NCBI GenBank assembly: GCA_002423615.1
Contig: DIKO01000112.1
Location: forward strand, 23,468 to 41,932
DNA: 18,465 bases
Source: Desulfobacteraceae bacterium UBA5616
GTDB taxonomy: Bacteria; Desulfobacterota; Desulfobacteria; Desulfobacterales; UBA5616
Direction: 5' to 3'
The notes beneath the pieces are model-generated. The model made no database searches and had not been told where the DNA came from. It was given only the letters and a program-made list of their open reading frames with translations. Both the position numbers and the translations under genes were made by a program. Shown here one piece after another: positions 6,331 through 14,167 of the stretch; position 1 is the stretch's first letter, and every line of letters begins with the position of its first letter.

Positions 6331-8832
6331 ATGGCAGAGCCGGCATTAAAAAGTGACATCAAGGACTTTGAAGACAAGGGCCAGTGGTGGTGGGCTGCGG
6401 AGAAAAAAAGATCCAAACGCCTGGATTATCTCAGAAAAGCCGTTTGGCGGAAAGGGTCCACGGGAGGCGCTCCCATTTCTCCCATCAAACTGGATCTGGA
6501 ACCCGCTTTTCGCTGGATTGAATTCTACAAGCAATTCAAGTGTGAACCCCAGCCTTTAAGAACCGCCAAAATCATGGCGGCCATGTGGGAAACCGATCCC
6601 ATTTACATCGTCGACAAATCCCAGATTGTCGGCTCAAAAACCCCGACGCCGTCAACAGAAGGCTGGGAGGGTGCGGGTGGGATGGCCAACGCCGCGGTTT
6701 ATAACTACCCGGAAATCCTTCCCGAACCCATGGAAGAAGCATTGCGGAAAGTGCACGAAGTGGGGCAATTCTGGGATGCGGAAGGTGACGGCATGAGCAG
6801 GCTGATCAGCATGGCGGACCCGGAGGACATCGCCAAATTCCAGTCCGGCGCCATTGCCTGGGGAAGTCTGATCGGCGGGTATTCGGGGAAAAATTATGAA
6901 TACTTCATGACGGGAAAACGGGCTTTCGAGGACATTATTGAGGAAATCGATCAATATATCGCGGAAGCGGAGGAAAAAACCCAGGGCGTGTCCAACCCGG
7001 ACATGCTCCCCCTTTATCAAAAGATCATCAACTGGGAAGCCATGAAGATCAGCCTGGAAGCCGGGATAAAGCTGGCCGGAAGGTACGCCAGGCTGGCCCG
7101 CATCATCGCCGAAAATTTCGAGACAGACCCCGGACGCAGGGAAGAACTCTTAAGGGTTTCCGAAACCTGCAGGCGGGTGCCGGCCAGACCGCCGCGAAAT
7201 CTCCAGGAGTCCCTCCAGTATGACCATTTCATTCAGGTCATGGCCAGGAAAGAACAGCCTGAAGGGGCGTGGCCGGCCAGACCCGATTACTATCACGGCC
7301 CGTATTACGACAGGGACGTCAACATTGAAAAAAATATCACCAAAGAGGAGGCCCTGGATCTGATCGGCGAGTTTTTAATCCGGGCTTATGACATGCCCGT
7401 GGTTCTGGCCATGGGCAAATGGGTCCGGGAAGGTCTTCAGGGCATTGCCGGTACCTGGGTCTGGACTTTAGGCGGAGTTGACCAGCACGGCGACGATGCC
7501 TGCAATGACATGACGATCGCGCTGATGCAGGCCGCCCGGCTGGTGAGAACACCGAACCCCACCTTTGCTTTCAGGTGGCATCCCAAAGTCAAAGACAACG
7601 TCATGCGGGAGATTTTCGAGTGCATCCGTCACGGTCTGGGATACCCGGCCATGCGCAATGACCCCATCCTCATCGCCAACGCCATGCACTGGCACCGGCA
7701 CCCCATCGAAGAGGCCAGGACCTGGGTCCACCAGGCCTGCATGTCGCCCTGTCCTACGACCAAACACGGCACCCAGCCCATGCGCATGGCTTCCGCCACG
7801 GCGAACTGCGCAAAAATTATTGAATACACCCTGTGGAACGGATATGATCATGTCGTCAACATGCAAATGGGCCCCAGGACCGGAGACGCACGGAATTTCA
7901 CCGATTTCGAACAGGTCTTCGCCGCCTGGGTGAAACAGATGGAATGGCTGTTCAGCCTCCTGACCCGAACGGTGAATTTCGCCCGGTATGTCCAAAGCGA
8001 CGTGGCGCCGAGACCGTTTTTATCCGGAATTTCTCAGCGGGCCGTGGATGCGGGCATCGATGTGATGAGGCCGGATGGAGAACGCGGAAATGCATGGATT
8101 ACGGCATTCACCTGGGTGGAAAACCCCGACAGCCTTACGGCCATCAAGAAATTGATTTTTGATGACGCAAAATACACCATGAACCAGCTCATGGACGCAC
8201 TGGAAACCAACTGGGACGGGTATGAGGAAATGCGCCTGGATTTTGTCAACCAGGCGCCCAAGTGGGGAAATGACGATGATGATGCGGACAACATGATGCT
8301 GCGGTGCCTCAAGGAATGCGCCAGATTCTCCAGGGAATTGAAAGATCCCAGCGGCAATTCCTGGCCCATTCTGCCGGAAAACGTCAGCGGAAACATTCAT
8401 TATTCCAGCATTGTCCGGGCACTGCCCAACGGCCGGAGGCAGGGCGATGCGCTTTATGACGGCGGCATTTCCCCGGGCCCGGGTCTGGACAAAAAAGGAC
8501 CCACGGCCGTTCTCAAATCCTGCGGCAAAATAGACCATATCACCGACGGACGCGCGTTTCTGCTGAACCAGCGCCTTTCTCCAACGCAACTCCAGGGAGA
8601 AAAAGGCTATCAACTCTGGCGGGCCTATATGAAAACATGGGCGGATCTGGGCATCGACCATGTGCAATTCAACATGGTGTCGGACGAAACCCTTCGGGCT
8701 GCGCAGAAAGATCCGGAAAAATACTCCGAAGTGATCGTGCGCGTTGCCGGGTACAGCGCCCATTTTGTGGACATCAGCCGGAAGACCCAGGACAACATCA
8801 TTCAGCGAACGGTCCAGGGGATTGGATCATGA
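6331..8832 (+). CDS. glycyl radical hydrocarbon-fumarate addition synthase, catalytic (alpha) subunit (BssA/NmsA/AssA family)
   Basis: This is an 833-residue cytoplasmic enzyme expected to add a hydrocarbon C-H carbon across fumarate, giving a substituted succinate. The glycyl radical motif RVAGYSAHF carries Gly807 near the C terminus. The thiyl-radical cysteine is Cys470 in HQACMSPCPTTKHG, with Arg485 fifteen residues on, matching the fumarate-binding arginine of benzylsuccinate synthase. FECIRHGL, TWVEN and PKWGNDDD, regions used for bssA/assA primer design, are present, as are GPTAVLKSCGKIDH and LLNQRLSPTQ. The distance Cys to Gly (337) agrees with BssA. ATG 6331 follows AAAGGAGG, so the longer frame from 6235, which overlaps the gamma gene, is rejected. 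The mutase and ligase downstream argue for an alkane or ethylbenzene-type substrate rather than toluene. Sequence alone does not settle the substrate. Confidence 0.93.
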   Translation: MAEPALKSDIKDFEDKGQWWWAAEKKRSKRLDYLRKAVWRKGSTGGAPISPIKLDLEPAFRWIEFYKQFKCEPQPLRTAKIMAAMWETDPIYIVDKSQIVGSKTPTPSTEGWEGAGGMANAAVYNYPEILPEPMEEALRKVHEVGQFWDAEGDGMSRLISMADPEDIAKFQSGAIAWGSLIGGYSGKNYEYFMTGKRAFEDIIEEIDQYIAEAEEKTQGVSNPDMLPLYQKIINWEAMKISLEAGIKLAGRYARLARIIAENFETDPGRREELLRVSETCRRVPARPPRNLQESLQYDHFIQVMARKEQPEGAWPARPDYYHGPYYDRDVNIEKNITKEEALDLIGEFLIRAYDMPVVLAMGKWVREGLQGIAGTWVWTLGGVDQHGDDACNDMTIALMQAARLVRTPNPTFAFRWHPKVKDNVMREIFECIRHGLGYPAMRNDPILIANAMHWHRHPIEEARTWVHQACMSPCPTTKHGTQPMRMASATANCAKIIEYTLWNGYDHVVNMQMGPRTGDARNFTDFEQVFAAWVKQMEWLFSLLTRTVNFARYVQSDVAPRPFLSGISQRAVDAGIDVMRPDGERGNAWITAFTWVENPDSLTAIKKLIFDDAKYTMNQLMDALETNWDGYEEMRLDFVNQAPKWGNDDDDADNMMLRCLKECARFSRELKDPSGNSWPILPENVSGNIHYSSIVRALPNGRRQGDALYDGGISPGPGLDKKGPTAVLKSCGKIDHITDGRAFLLNQRLSPTQLQGEKGYQLWRAYMKTWADLGIDHVQFNMVSDETLRAAQKDPEKYSEVIVRVAGYSAHFVDISRKTQDNIIQRTVQGIGS

Positions 8833-8843
8833 AAGGAGGCGAC

Positions 8844-9086
8844 ATGAAGTGTTCGGAATGCGGTCATGAGGCTTCACCGGAAAAATTTCGATATCTTTAC
8901 AACGCCAGAATCGACAGCTCACTCAGCATGAGGCAATGCCCCAACTGCATGGAAGTGCTGGCGGTGGATGAATTAAAACGGGAAGCGCTGAAAAAAGTGG
9001 GGCTTGGCGAAGCGCCCTGGGGAAAATCAGCGGGGATAGAAAACCTTGCCGAGGATGCCGGGCCGGGTGCCAAACTCCCTGGATAA
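8844..9086 (+). CDS. small Fe-S (beta) subunit of benzylsuccinate/alkylsuccinate-type synthase (BssB-like)
   Basis: This is an 80-residue protein with two CxxC pairs (Cys3/Cys6 and Cys32/Cys35), the ligand set of the beta-subunit [4Fe-4S] cluster that controls access to the radical site in benzylsuccinate synthase. KFRY, a second pair in the form RQCPNC, then LAVDEL and PWGKSAGI resemble the BssB family. Start: ATG 8844 follows AAAGGAGG (8832-8839) with ideal spacing. The in-frame ATG 8829 overlaps the alpha stop codon and has no such site. The arrangement means the Shine-Dalgarno lies directly on the alpha-subunit stop, coupling expression of the two. Confidence 0.88.
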   Translation: MKCSECGHEASPEKFRYLYNARIDSSLSMRQCPNCMEVLAVDELKREALKKVGLGEAPWGKSAGIENLAEDAGPGAKLPG

Positions 9087-9175
9087 GACCCGGAAATAAG
9101 CGCCGGGGGGACGGAGACAATCGTCGCCCAACCCCCGGATTCGGACCCAGAGGAATCGACCGAGGAAAAATTGAT

Positions 9176-10924
9176 ATGAAAAACCATGGCGATGAAATCC
9201 GAGAAAAAGAGCGGCAATGGAAAGACGAAACGGTTTCCAGAGCTTTAAAGAAATATCCCTATTTAAAAGAATCCCCCAGCCGTTTCTTTACACCTCTTGA
9301 CCGGGGTGAAAACTATGATTTTCTGGAAAAGGTCGGGTTCCCCGGCGAATACCCCTTTACCGCGGGAACCTACCCCTTTGATCCCACGGCGGGTCTTTCC
9401 CGGCTGGCCGCCAAAGTACCGGCGGGTTCAGCCCACACCCGGGCCGCCCTGTATTCGGGATACGGCGCACCGGAAGACACCCGGGACTATTACCGGAATC
9501 TCATTCAAAAAGGGGGCAGGCAGGGGCCGAACCTGGCCATGGACCTGCCCACCCAATGCGGATATGACTCGGACAATCCCCTGGTTGAAGGAGAAGTCGG
9601 CAAGGTCGGCGTCTCCATCGATACGCTGCGGGACCTGGAAATCATCTACGAGCCCTACCAGGGCGACTTGAACCTCGACCGGATCGCCTCCAATTTCACC
9701 ATCAATGCGCCGGCCATATACCTGATGGCCATGTATGCCGCCCTCGCGGAAAAACGGAACATCCCCCTGAACAAGCTGCGCGCGACGCCGCAGAACGACA
9801 TATTAAAGGAATACGTGGCCCGGGGCACCTACATCTTTCCACCGGACCCGGCCATGCGGCTTTTTCGCGACACACTGATTTTTTTAAACAAACAGATGCC
9901 CAACGTCAACATCACGAGCATCGGCGGCTACCATATCCGCGAGGCCGGCGCAAACCGCAAGCAGGATCTGGCTTACAGCATGGCCATCGCCATTGCCTAT
10001 CTCCGGGAAGGCGTGAGTGCCGGGCTGGATATCGATGAGTTTGCCCCCCGGTTTACCTTCAACGCTTTTGGTGGAAGCATGGAATTTCTTCAGGAAATCG
10101 CTTTTCAACGGGCGGCAAGAAGAATGTATGCGCGAATATTGAAGGAAAATTTCGGGGCGAAGGATCCCCGGAGCATGATCATCCGCCAGCCGATCACCGC
10201 CCATATCGGCCCGTCGGACACGACGATCCAGCGGCCCTTGAACAATCTGACCCGTGCGGTGATCGGGGCTGTTGCCGGTGCCTTGTCCGGCGGCACCGGA
10301 GCCCCCTTCCCGCCCTATGATGAGCCCCTGGGGCTGGGATGGAGCCTTGAAGCCCAGCAGCTGATGCAGGATGCCGGACGCATTATCACCTGTGAAGCCA
10401 GGCTCCTGGACGTGGAAGACCCTTTTGCAGGATCGTATTGCATGGAATATCTCACGAATGAAATCGAGGGTGAAGCGCTGGATGAGCTTGACAAGGTGCA
10501 GCAGATGGGGGGAGCCGTCGCCGCCATCGAAAGCGGGTACATGCAGAAGCAGGTTGCCGGAAGTGCTTATGAACATCAGAAAAAAGTCGCCGCGGGGGAT
10601 GTTCAGGTCGTGGGCGTCAACTGCTTTACCGGTGAAAACGAACTCGAAGTCGAAACCACCCGTCTGGTTCCCCATCCGTATGATCCGGACAAGCGGTCCA
10701 GGGCTGAACAGCTTCAGATCGCGTCGTTAAAGGAAGTCAAACAAGCACGGGATAACCGCGAAGTAAAGCGGCTGCTCATGGAACTGGAGCAAAAAGCCCG
10801 AAAACCAGATGAAGCCCTCGCCCCTCATCTGGTTGCCTGCGCCAAGGCCTATGTTTCCATACAGGAAGTGTGCGACGTATTCCGCGATGTTTTCGGAGAA
10901 TACGATCCGCCTTCAATTCTGTAG
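9176..10924 (+). CDS. B12-dependent acyl-CoA mutase, large (substrate-binding) subunit
   Basis: This 582-residue protein is the TIM-barrel subunit of a methylmalonyl-CoA-mutase-type enzyme; the B12-binding domain is a separate gene at 12815. Landmark motifs are GYDSD, TPQNDILKEYVARGTYIFPP, SIGGYHIREAGA and VFGEYDPP. Residues that hold the dicarboxylic CoA substrate in methylmalonyl-CoA mutase appear conserved: Arg216 (family Arg207), Gln206, Thr204, His253 (His244) and probably Tyr93 (Tyr89). By contrast, the segment before the tyrosine (HTRAALY instead of WTIRQY) and an approximately four-residue insertion near EPYQGD differ, which could enlarge the acyl pocket. Family knowledge says isobutyryl and hydroxyisobutyryl mutases lose this Arg. 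Retention implies a substituted succinyl-CoA/malonyl-CoA interconversion, fitting the upstream synthase. ATG 9176 has an AGGAAAA site. Confidence 0.92.
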   Translation: MKNHGDEIREKERQWKDETVSRALKKYPYLKESPSRFFTPLDRGENYDFLEKVGFPGEYPFTAGTYPFDPTAGLSRLAAKVPAGSAHTRAALYSGYGAPEDTRDYYRNLIQKGGRQGPNLAMDLPTQCGYDSDNPLVEGEVGKVGVSIDTLRDLEIIYEPYQGDLNLDRIASNFTINAPAIYLMAMYAALAEKRNIPLNKLRATPQNDILKEYVARGTYIFPPDPAMRLFRDTLIFLNKQMPNVNITSIGGYHIREAGANRKQDLAYSMAIAIAYLREGVSAGLDIDEFAPRFTFNAFGGSMEFLQEIAFQRAARRMYARILKENFGAKDPRSMIIRQPITAHIGPSDTTIQRPLNNLTRAVIGAVAGALSGGTGAPFPPYDEPLGLGWSLEAQQLMQDAGRIITCEARLLDVEDPFAGSYCMEYLTNEIEGEALDELDKVQQMGGAVAAIESGYMQKQVAGSAYEHQKKVAAGDVQVVGVNCFTGENELEVETTRLVPHPYDPDKRSRAEQLQIASLKEVKQARDNREVKRLLMELEQKARKPDEALAPHLVACAKAYVSIQEVCDVFRDVFGEYDPPSIL

Positions 10925-10949
10925 CCGTGGACCGAAAATTGTGGGTTGT

Positions 10950-12803
10950 ATGTATGAATCAAACCAGACATCCGGGAATACACCAATGACAAATGGATCG
11001 GATTTTAACCCGCCTGAAACAACGGATGTCTATCGTTTTCCCGTTGCCGACCCACCGGATCGGTCGGCAATGAATCCGGACCACCTCATCGGGTTGCTTT
11101 TCAAGGCATTGCTTGACCTTGTGATCCCCGTTCACGGAGACCAGGATGTTTTTGTCGACGGGTACAAACTGCTCAGCGACCGCACGATGATCCATCCCCT
11201 TTTTTCTTCCCGCGAGGACATTCCCGAACCAGCCACCGATTCACTGGAACTTTATGAACCCCGGATCGGCTTCATCCAGGGGCTTTTACAGTCCCTGCTG
11301 GGGTTGATCGACCTCGAGTCCGGAGGCCGGGCCGTCAATGTGGATGGTTTCAGCTTAAAGGACCCTTCCCGATGGTTGACCCCGAGCAACGGGGCCTCGG
11401 ATATTCTCGCCCATGCGGCCACGCGCTGCAACCTGGATTGCCTGTTCTGTTATAATAAAACAAGCAGCCCGGTGTCGGCCCCGAAAGCCGGAAATGCAGC
11501 AAAGGAATTCCAACAGATCCGATCCCGGATCCACCATTATGTTCCCGGGTCGAAATTAAGCATCTTCCCCGACATGAAAAGTCCCGGAGAAAGTCTTTCC
11601 CATCCCCATATTAAAGATATTCTGAGAAAGTTAAGGTCCAGGACCGGAGAGTGCTTCCGGATATCCACCCATGGATCAACCCTGACCCCTGAAATGATCG
11701 GGGTTTTATCCGACTGCAGGCCTGTTTACCTGGACATTTCCATCAACTCCGCCTCCCCGGAAAGACGGCGGATCCTGATGGGCGACCATCACCCGGAAAT
11801 CGCCCTTTCCTCTTTAAGGCACCTTGAAAAGGCGGAAATCCCCTATTCCGTGGTCATTGTGCCCTGGCCTTATCCCTCCGCCGATGCCATGTTCCGGGAT
11901 TTAAGCGAAACGCTGGATTTTGCGGCGGCGCACTCCCCCACCCTGATTCAGATCAGCCTGCCGGGCTGGGCCGGAAACCGCATATCCCGCGACATTCAAC
12001 CGGATGAATCCCTCTGGACCGGATTGACCGGCCATATCCGTTCATTCAGAGACCGGGCGGATTGTCCTGTTGTTGTCAGACCCGGACTTTTTGAAGACTA
12101 TCTGAACCCGGAGAGGATCAACGAGCCGGTGCTGGCCGGCGTGATCAACAACTCCCCCCTGGCCAGGGCCGGACTGCGAAAAGGGGACCGCATGGTGAAA
12201 ATCAACGGCATCCCGGTCAGGACCAGGCGCAAGGCCCGGACCTTGCTGACCGTGCTTCATCAGAGCGATCTGACGGCAACGTCCATTACGGTGCAAAGAG
12301 CCGGAGAACCGATTTCCATCCCTGTGCCCCTGCGTTGTTTTGCGTATCCGTATTCTCCGGAAGCCGCGACCCATCTGGGAGCTGTTTTCAGCCATTCCGG
12401 CATCCCGGAACAATGGCCGGACTTGCTCCGGCAGACCATTTCGTCCAGAAAGGCCAAACGCGTACTGGTGCTCACATCCAAACTGATCCGTCCTTTTATG
12501 GAAAAAGCCATCCGCGCGGACGGCGGGTTTTCCGCAGTCGATCTTTACCTTCTCACCCCTGAAAACCGGTATTTCGGAGGAAATATCTGCATGGGGGATT
12601 TGCTGGTTGTAGAAGACTTCATTGTCGCCGTTGAGGATTTCATCAAAAAAAGCCGCGTCCGGCCGGACCTCGTGATTCTTCCTTCCTCGCCTTTTCACAT
12701 CAGCGGATGGGGACGGGACCTTACCGGACGCGTCTACCTGGATATCGAACGCCGTTTGGGCATACCTGCAGCCCTGGTCGAATGCGACCCCCTATTGGAT
12801 TGA
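10950..12803 (+). CDS. radical SAM-PDZ-DUF512-like protein of unknown function
   Basis: This is a 617-residue protein. Residues 1-155 match nothing I recognise. A radical SAM core begins with Cys160-x3-Cys164-x2-Cys167 (RCNLDCLFCYNK), followed by a TIM-barrel-like region to about 385. A PDZ-like domain covers about 389-450 (VINNSPLARAGLRKGDRMVKINGIPV). The C-terminal about 165 residues resemble DUF512 (RVLVLTSKL, NRYFGGNICMGDLLV, PDLVILPSS). Proteins of COG1625/TIGR03279 join the same three parts, but with PDZ first, as I recall; here PDZ follows the radical SAM core. It is cytoplasmic, with no signal peptide. It lies 25 bases after the mutase large subunit and 11 before the B12 subunit, suggesting a role tied to mutase or radical-enzyme function. 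It is not the synthase activase, which would carry ferredoxin cysteines. No strong Shine-Dalgarno; ATG 10986 and GTG 10941 are alternative starts. Confidence 0.75.
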   Translation: MYESNQTSGNTPMTNGSDFNPPETTDVYRFPVADPPDRSAMNPDHLIGLLFKALLDLVIPVHGDQDVFVDGYKLLSDRTMIHPLFSSREDIPEPATDSLELYEPRIGFIQGLLQSLLGLIDLESGGRAVNVDGFSLKDPSRWLTPSNGASDILAHAATRCNLDCLFCYNKTSSPVSAPKAGNAAKEFQQIRSRIHHYVPGSKLSIFPDMKSPGESLSHPHIKDILRKLRSRTGECFRISTHGSTLTPEMIGVLSDCRPVYLDISINSASPERRRILMGDHHPEIALSSLRHLEKAEIPYSVVIVPWPYPSADAMFRDLSETLDFAAAHSPTLIQISLPGWAGNRISRDIQPDESLWTGLTGHIRSFRDRADCPVVVRPGLFEDYLNPERINEPVLAGVINNSPLARAGLRKGDRMVKINGIPVRTRRKARTLLTVLHQSDLTATSITVQRAGEPISIPVPLRCFAYPYSPEAATHLGAVFSHSGIPEQWPDLLRQTISSRKAKRVLVLTSKLIRPFMEKAIRADGGFSAVDLYLLTPENRYFGGNICMGDLLVVEDFIVAVEDFIKKSRVRPDLVILPSSPFHISGWGRDLTGRVYLDIERRLGIPAALVECDPLLD

Positions 12804-12814
12804 AGGAGAACCCC

Positions 12815-13210
12815 ATGGAGAAGACCATCAGAGTGCTTGTTTCAAAAATCGGCCTGGACGGCCACGACCGCGGTGCCAAAGTCATTGCCTACGGCCTTCG
12901 GGATGCGGGATTTGAAGTCATTTTCATGGGGGTGCGCCAGACCCCTGAACGCATCGTCAATACCGCGGTTCAGGAAGATGTGAAGGTCATTGGATTGTCC
13001 ATCCTTTCGGGGGCCCATATCCCTCTGGTGAAGAAACTCATGGAAAAGCTCAAACTGGCCGGATGCGAAGATGTCGTCGTGCTGGTCGGCGGCGTTATCC
13101 CGGAATCGGACAAGCCGGCATTGAAGGAAATGGGGGTTTCCGAGGTCTTCACATCCGGAACCCATATCCATCAGGTGGTGGATGCCATCAGGCGCCATGT
13201 GAAAGTCTGA
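12815..13210 (+). CDS. B12-binding small subunit of acyl-CoA mutase
   Basis: This 131-residue protein is a stand-alone cobalamin-binding domain. DGHDRG (Asp15-Gly16-His17-x2-Gly20) is the DxHxxG motif whose histidine replaces dimethylbenzimidazole as lower cobalt ligand. SILSGAH and LVGGVIP provide the remaining nucleotide-tail contacts of the family. The strong AAGGAG site and ATG at 12815 define the start. It is expected to pair with the large subunit at 9176-10924; the two are separated by the radical SAM gene rather than adjacent. Such split mutases (large about 560 residues plus small about 135) are common in anaerobes. Confidence 0.95.
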   Translation: MEKTIRVLVSKIGLDGHDRGAKVIAYGLRDAGFEVIFMGVRQTPERIVNTAVQEDVKVIGLSILSGAHIPLVKKLMEKLKLAGCEDVVVLVGGVIPESDKPALKEMGVSEVFTSGTHIHQVVDAIRRHVKV

Positions 13211-13274
13211 CCACGCCTGCCTGGAAACTTGATGGTAAGGAAAAGTCCGGCACCAATTGCAGAAAGGGGAATAT

Positions 13275-14084
13275 ATGAGTGAGGAGAATACGGAAAAACT
13301 GCTGGGGGTCGATATCAACGGTCATGTGGCGACGCTGACCCTCAACCGGCCTGAAAAGCGAAACGCCCTGACGCCCGTGATGCTGGTAGAGATTCACCGG
13401 ACATTGGAAAAGTTCGGCCGAAATGACGATATCCGCTGCATTATCTTTCGCGGCGCCGGGGATGCTGCCTTTTCATCCGGCTACGACATCGCCGCCATCC
13501 CCACCAAGGTTTCCCCCGAGATTCAGGAAACCCTTAATAAACACAACCCCCTGGATCTGGCTTTGAACAGCGTGCGGAATTTCCAGTATCCGGTCATTGC
13601 CATGATCAACGGCTACGCTTTCGGTGCGGGATTTAACCTCTGCGCCTGCTGCGATGTCAGAATCGCCGGAGACAACGCCCGGATGGGGATGCCCCCGGCC
13701 AAACTCGGGGTGGTTTACCATCCCGGAGGCATACTGCAGTTCATCGAGGCTTTCGGGATTGCCAGGACAAGAGAGATTTTTCTGACCGCGAAAACATTTT
13801 CCGGAAAGGAACTGATGGACAAGGGCATCGTGAATTACCTGGTCAACCCATTGGAACTTGCGTCCTTTACCATGGAATATGCGGAAAAAATCACCGAAAA
13901 CGCCCCTCTTGCCCTCAAAGGCATGAAAAAAATCATCTCCCTGTTCGGCGATGCCATGATGCTGGACGAACAAAGGGTCAAAGAGGCGGAAACCCTTGTC
14001 AGGAACAGTTTTCAAAGCGATGACCTCAGAGAAGGCCAAATGGCGTTTCTGGAAAAAAGAAAACCAAAATTCACCGGCAGGTAA
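13275..14084 (+). CDS. crotonase-family protein, candidate substituted-malonyl-CoA decarboxylase (YgfG/ScpB-like)
   Basis: This is a 269-residue crotonase-fold protein. The N-terminal oxyanion strand (FSSGYDIAAIP) and the GYAFGAGFNL turn bind the CoA thioester. The pair of acidic hydratase residues is not intact: the first position is Ala in MPPAKLG. Instead LGVVYHPGG carries Tyr148, aligning with Tyr140 in GVPYN of E. coli methylmalonyl-CoA decarboxylase YgfG. LTAKTFSGKELMDKGIVNYLV and the C-terminal EGQMAFLEKRKPKFTGR are also very close to YgfG as I remember it. The YgfG His66 position is Tyr70 here. Directly following the mutase B12 subunit, it would remove CO2 from the alkyl- or arylalkyl-malonyl-CoA product. 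A hydratase role is possible but less likely. ATG 13275 follows AAAGGGGA. Confidence 0.82.
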   Translation: MSEENTEKLLGVDINGHVATLTLNRPEKRNALTPVMLVEIHRTLEKFGRNDDIRCIIFRGAGDAAFSSGYDIAAIPTKVSPEIQETLNKHNPLDLALNSVRNFQYPVIAMINGYAFGAGFNLCACCDVRIAGDNARMGMPPAKLGVVYHPGGILQFIEAFGIARTREIFLTAKTFSGKELMDKGIVNYLVNPLELASFTMEYAEKITENAPLALKGMKKIISLFGDAMMLDEQRVKEAETLVRNSFQSDDLREGQMAFLEKRKPKFTGR

Positions 14085-14096
14085 AGGGGTGGACTG

Positions 14097-14137
14097 TGAA
14101 CGGTGAACGGTGAACGGTGAACGGTGGATGGTGGATG
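14097..14137. repeat. heptanucleotide tandem repeat in the crotonase-ligase gap
   Basis: TGAACGG is repeated four times without interruption (14097-14124), then continues as the variant TGGATGG (14125-14131) and a partial TGGATG (14132-14137). The tract lies entirely between the crotonase stop and the ligase Shine-Dalgarno (AAGGAT, 14154-14159). Non-coding; slippage could vary the copy number. Confidence 0.9.
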
Positions 14138-14167
14138 AATTGTAACCCGGATCAAGGATAACCCGAC

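Noticed and set aside
8020..8763. Minus-strand open frame (247 codons) opposite the glycyl radical gene
   Set aside because: It lies wholly inside the conserved alpha-subunit gene, including opposite the radical motif, and resembles no protein family.
9884..10675. Minus-strand open frame (263 codons) opposite the mutase
   Set aside because: Antisense shadow of a well-conserved gene; codon pattern follows the mutase third-position bias.
10950..12803. The radical SAM protein as the glycyl radical activase
   Set aside because: It has no ferredoxin-type cysteine insert after the CxxxCxxC motif and carries PDZ and DUF512-like parts, unlike BssD or PflA.
13275..14084. Simple annotation of the first crotonase as an enoyl-CoA hydratase
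   Set aside because: One catalytic acidic position is Ala, and the flanking motifs match YgfG decarboxylase better.
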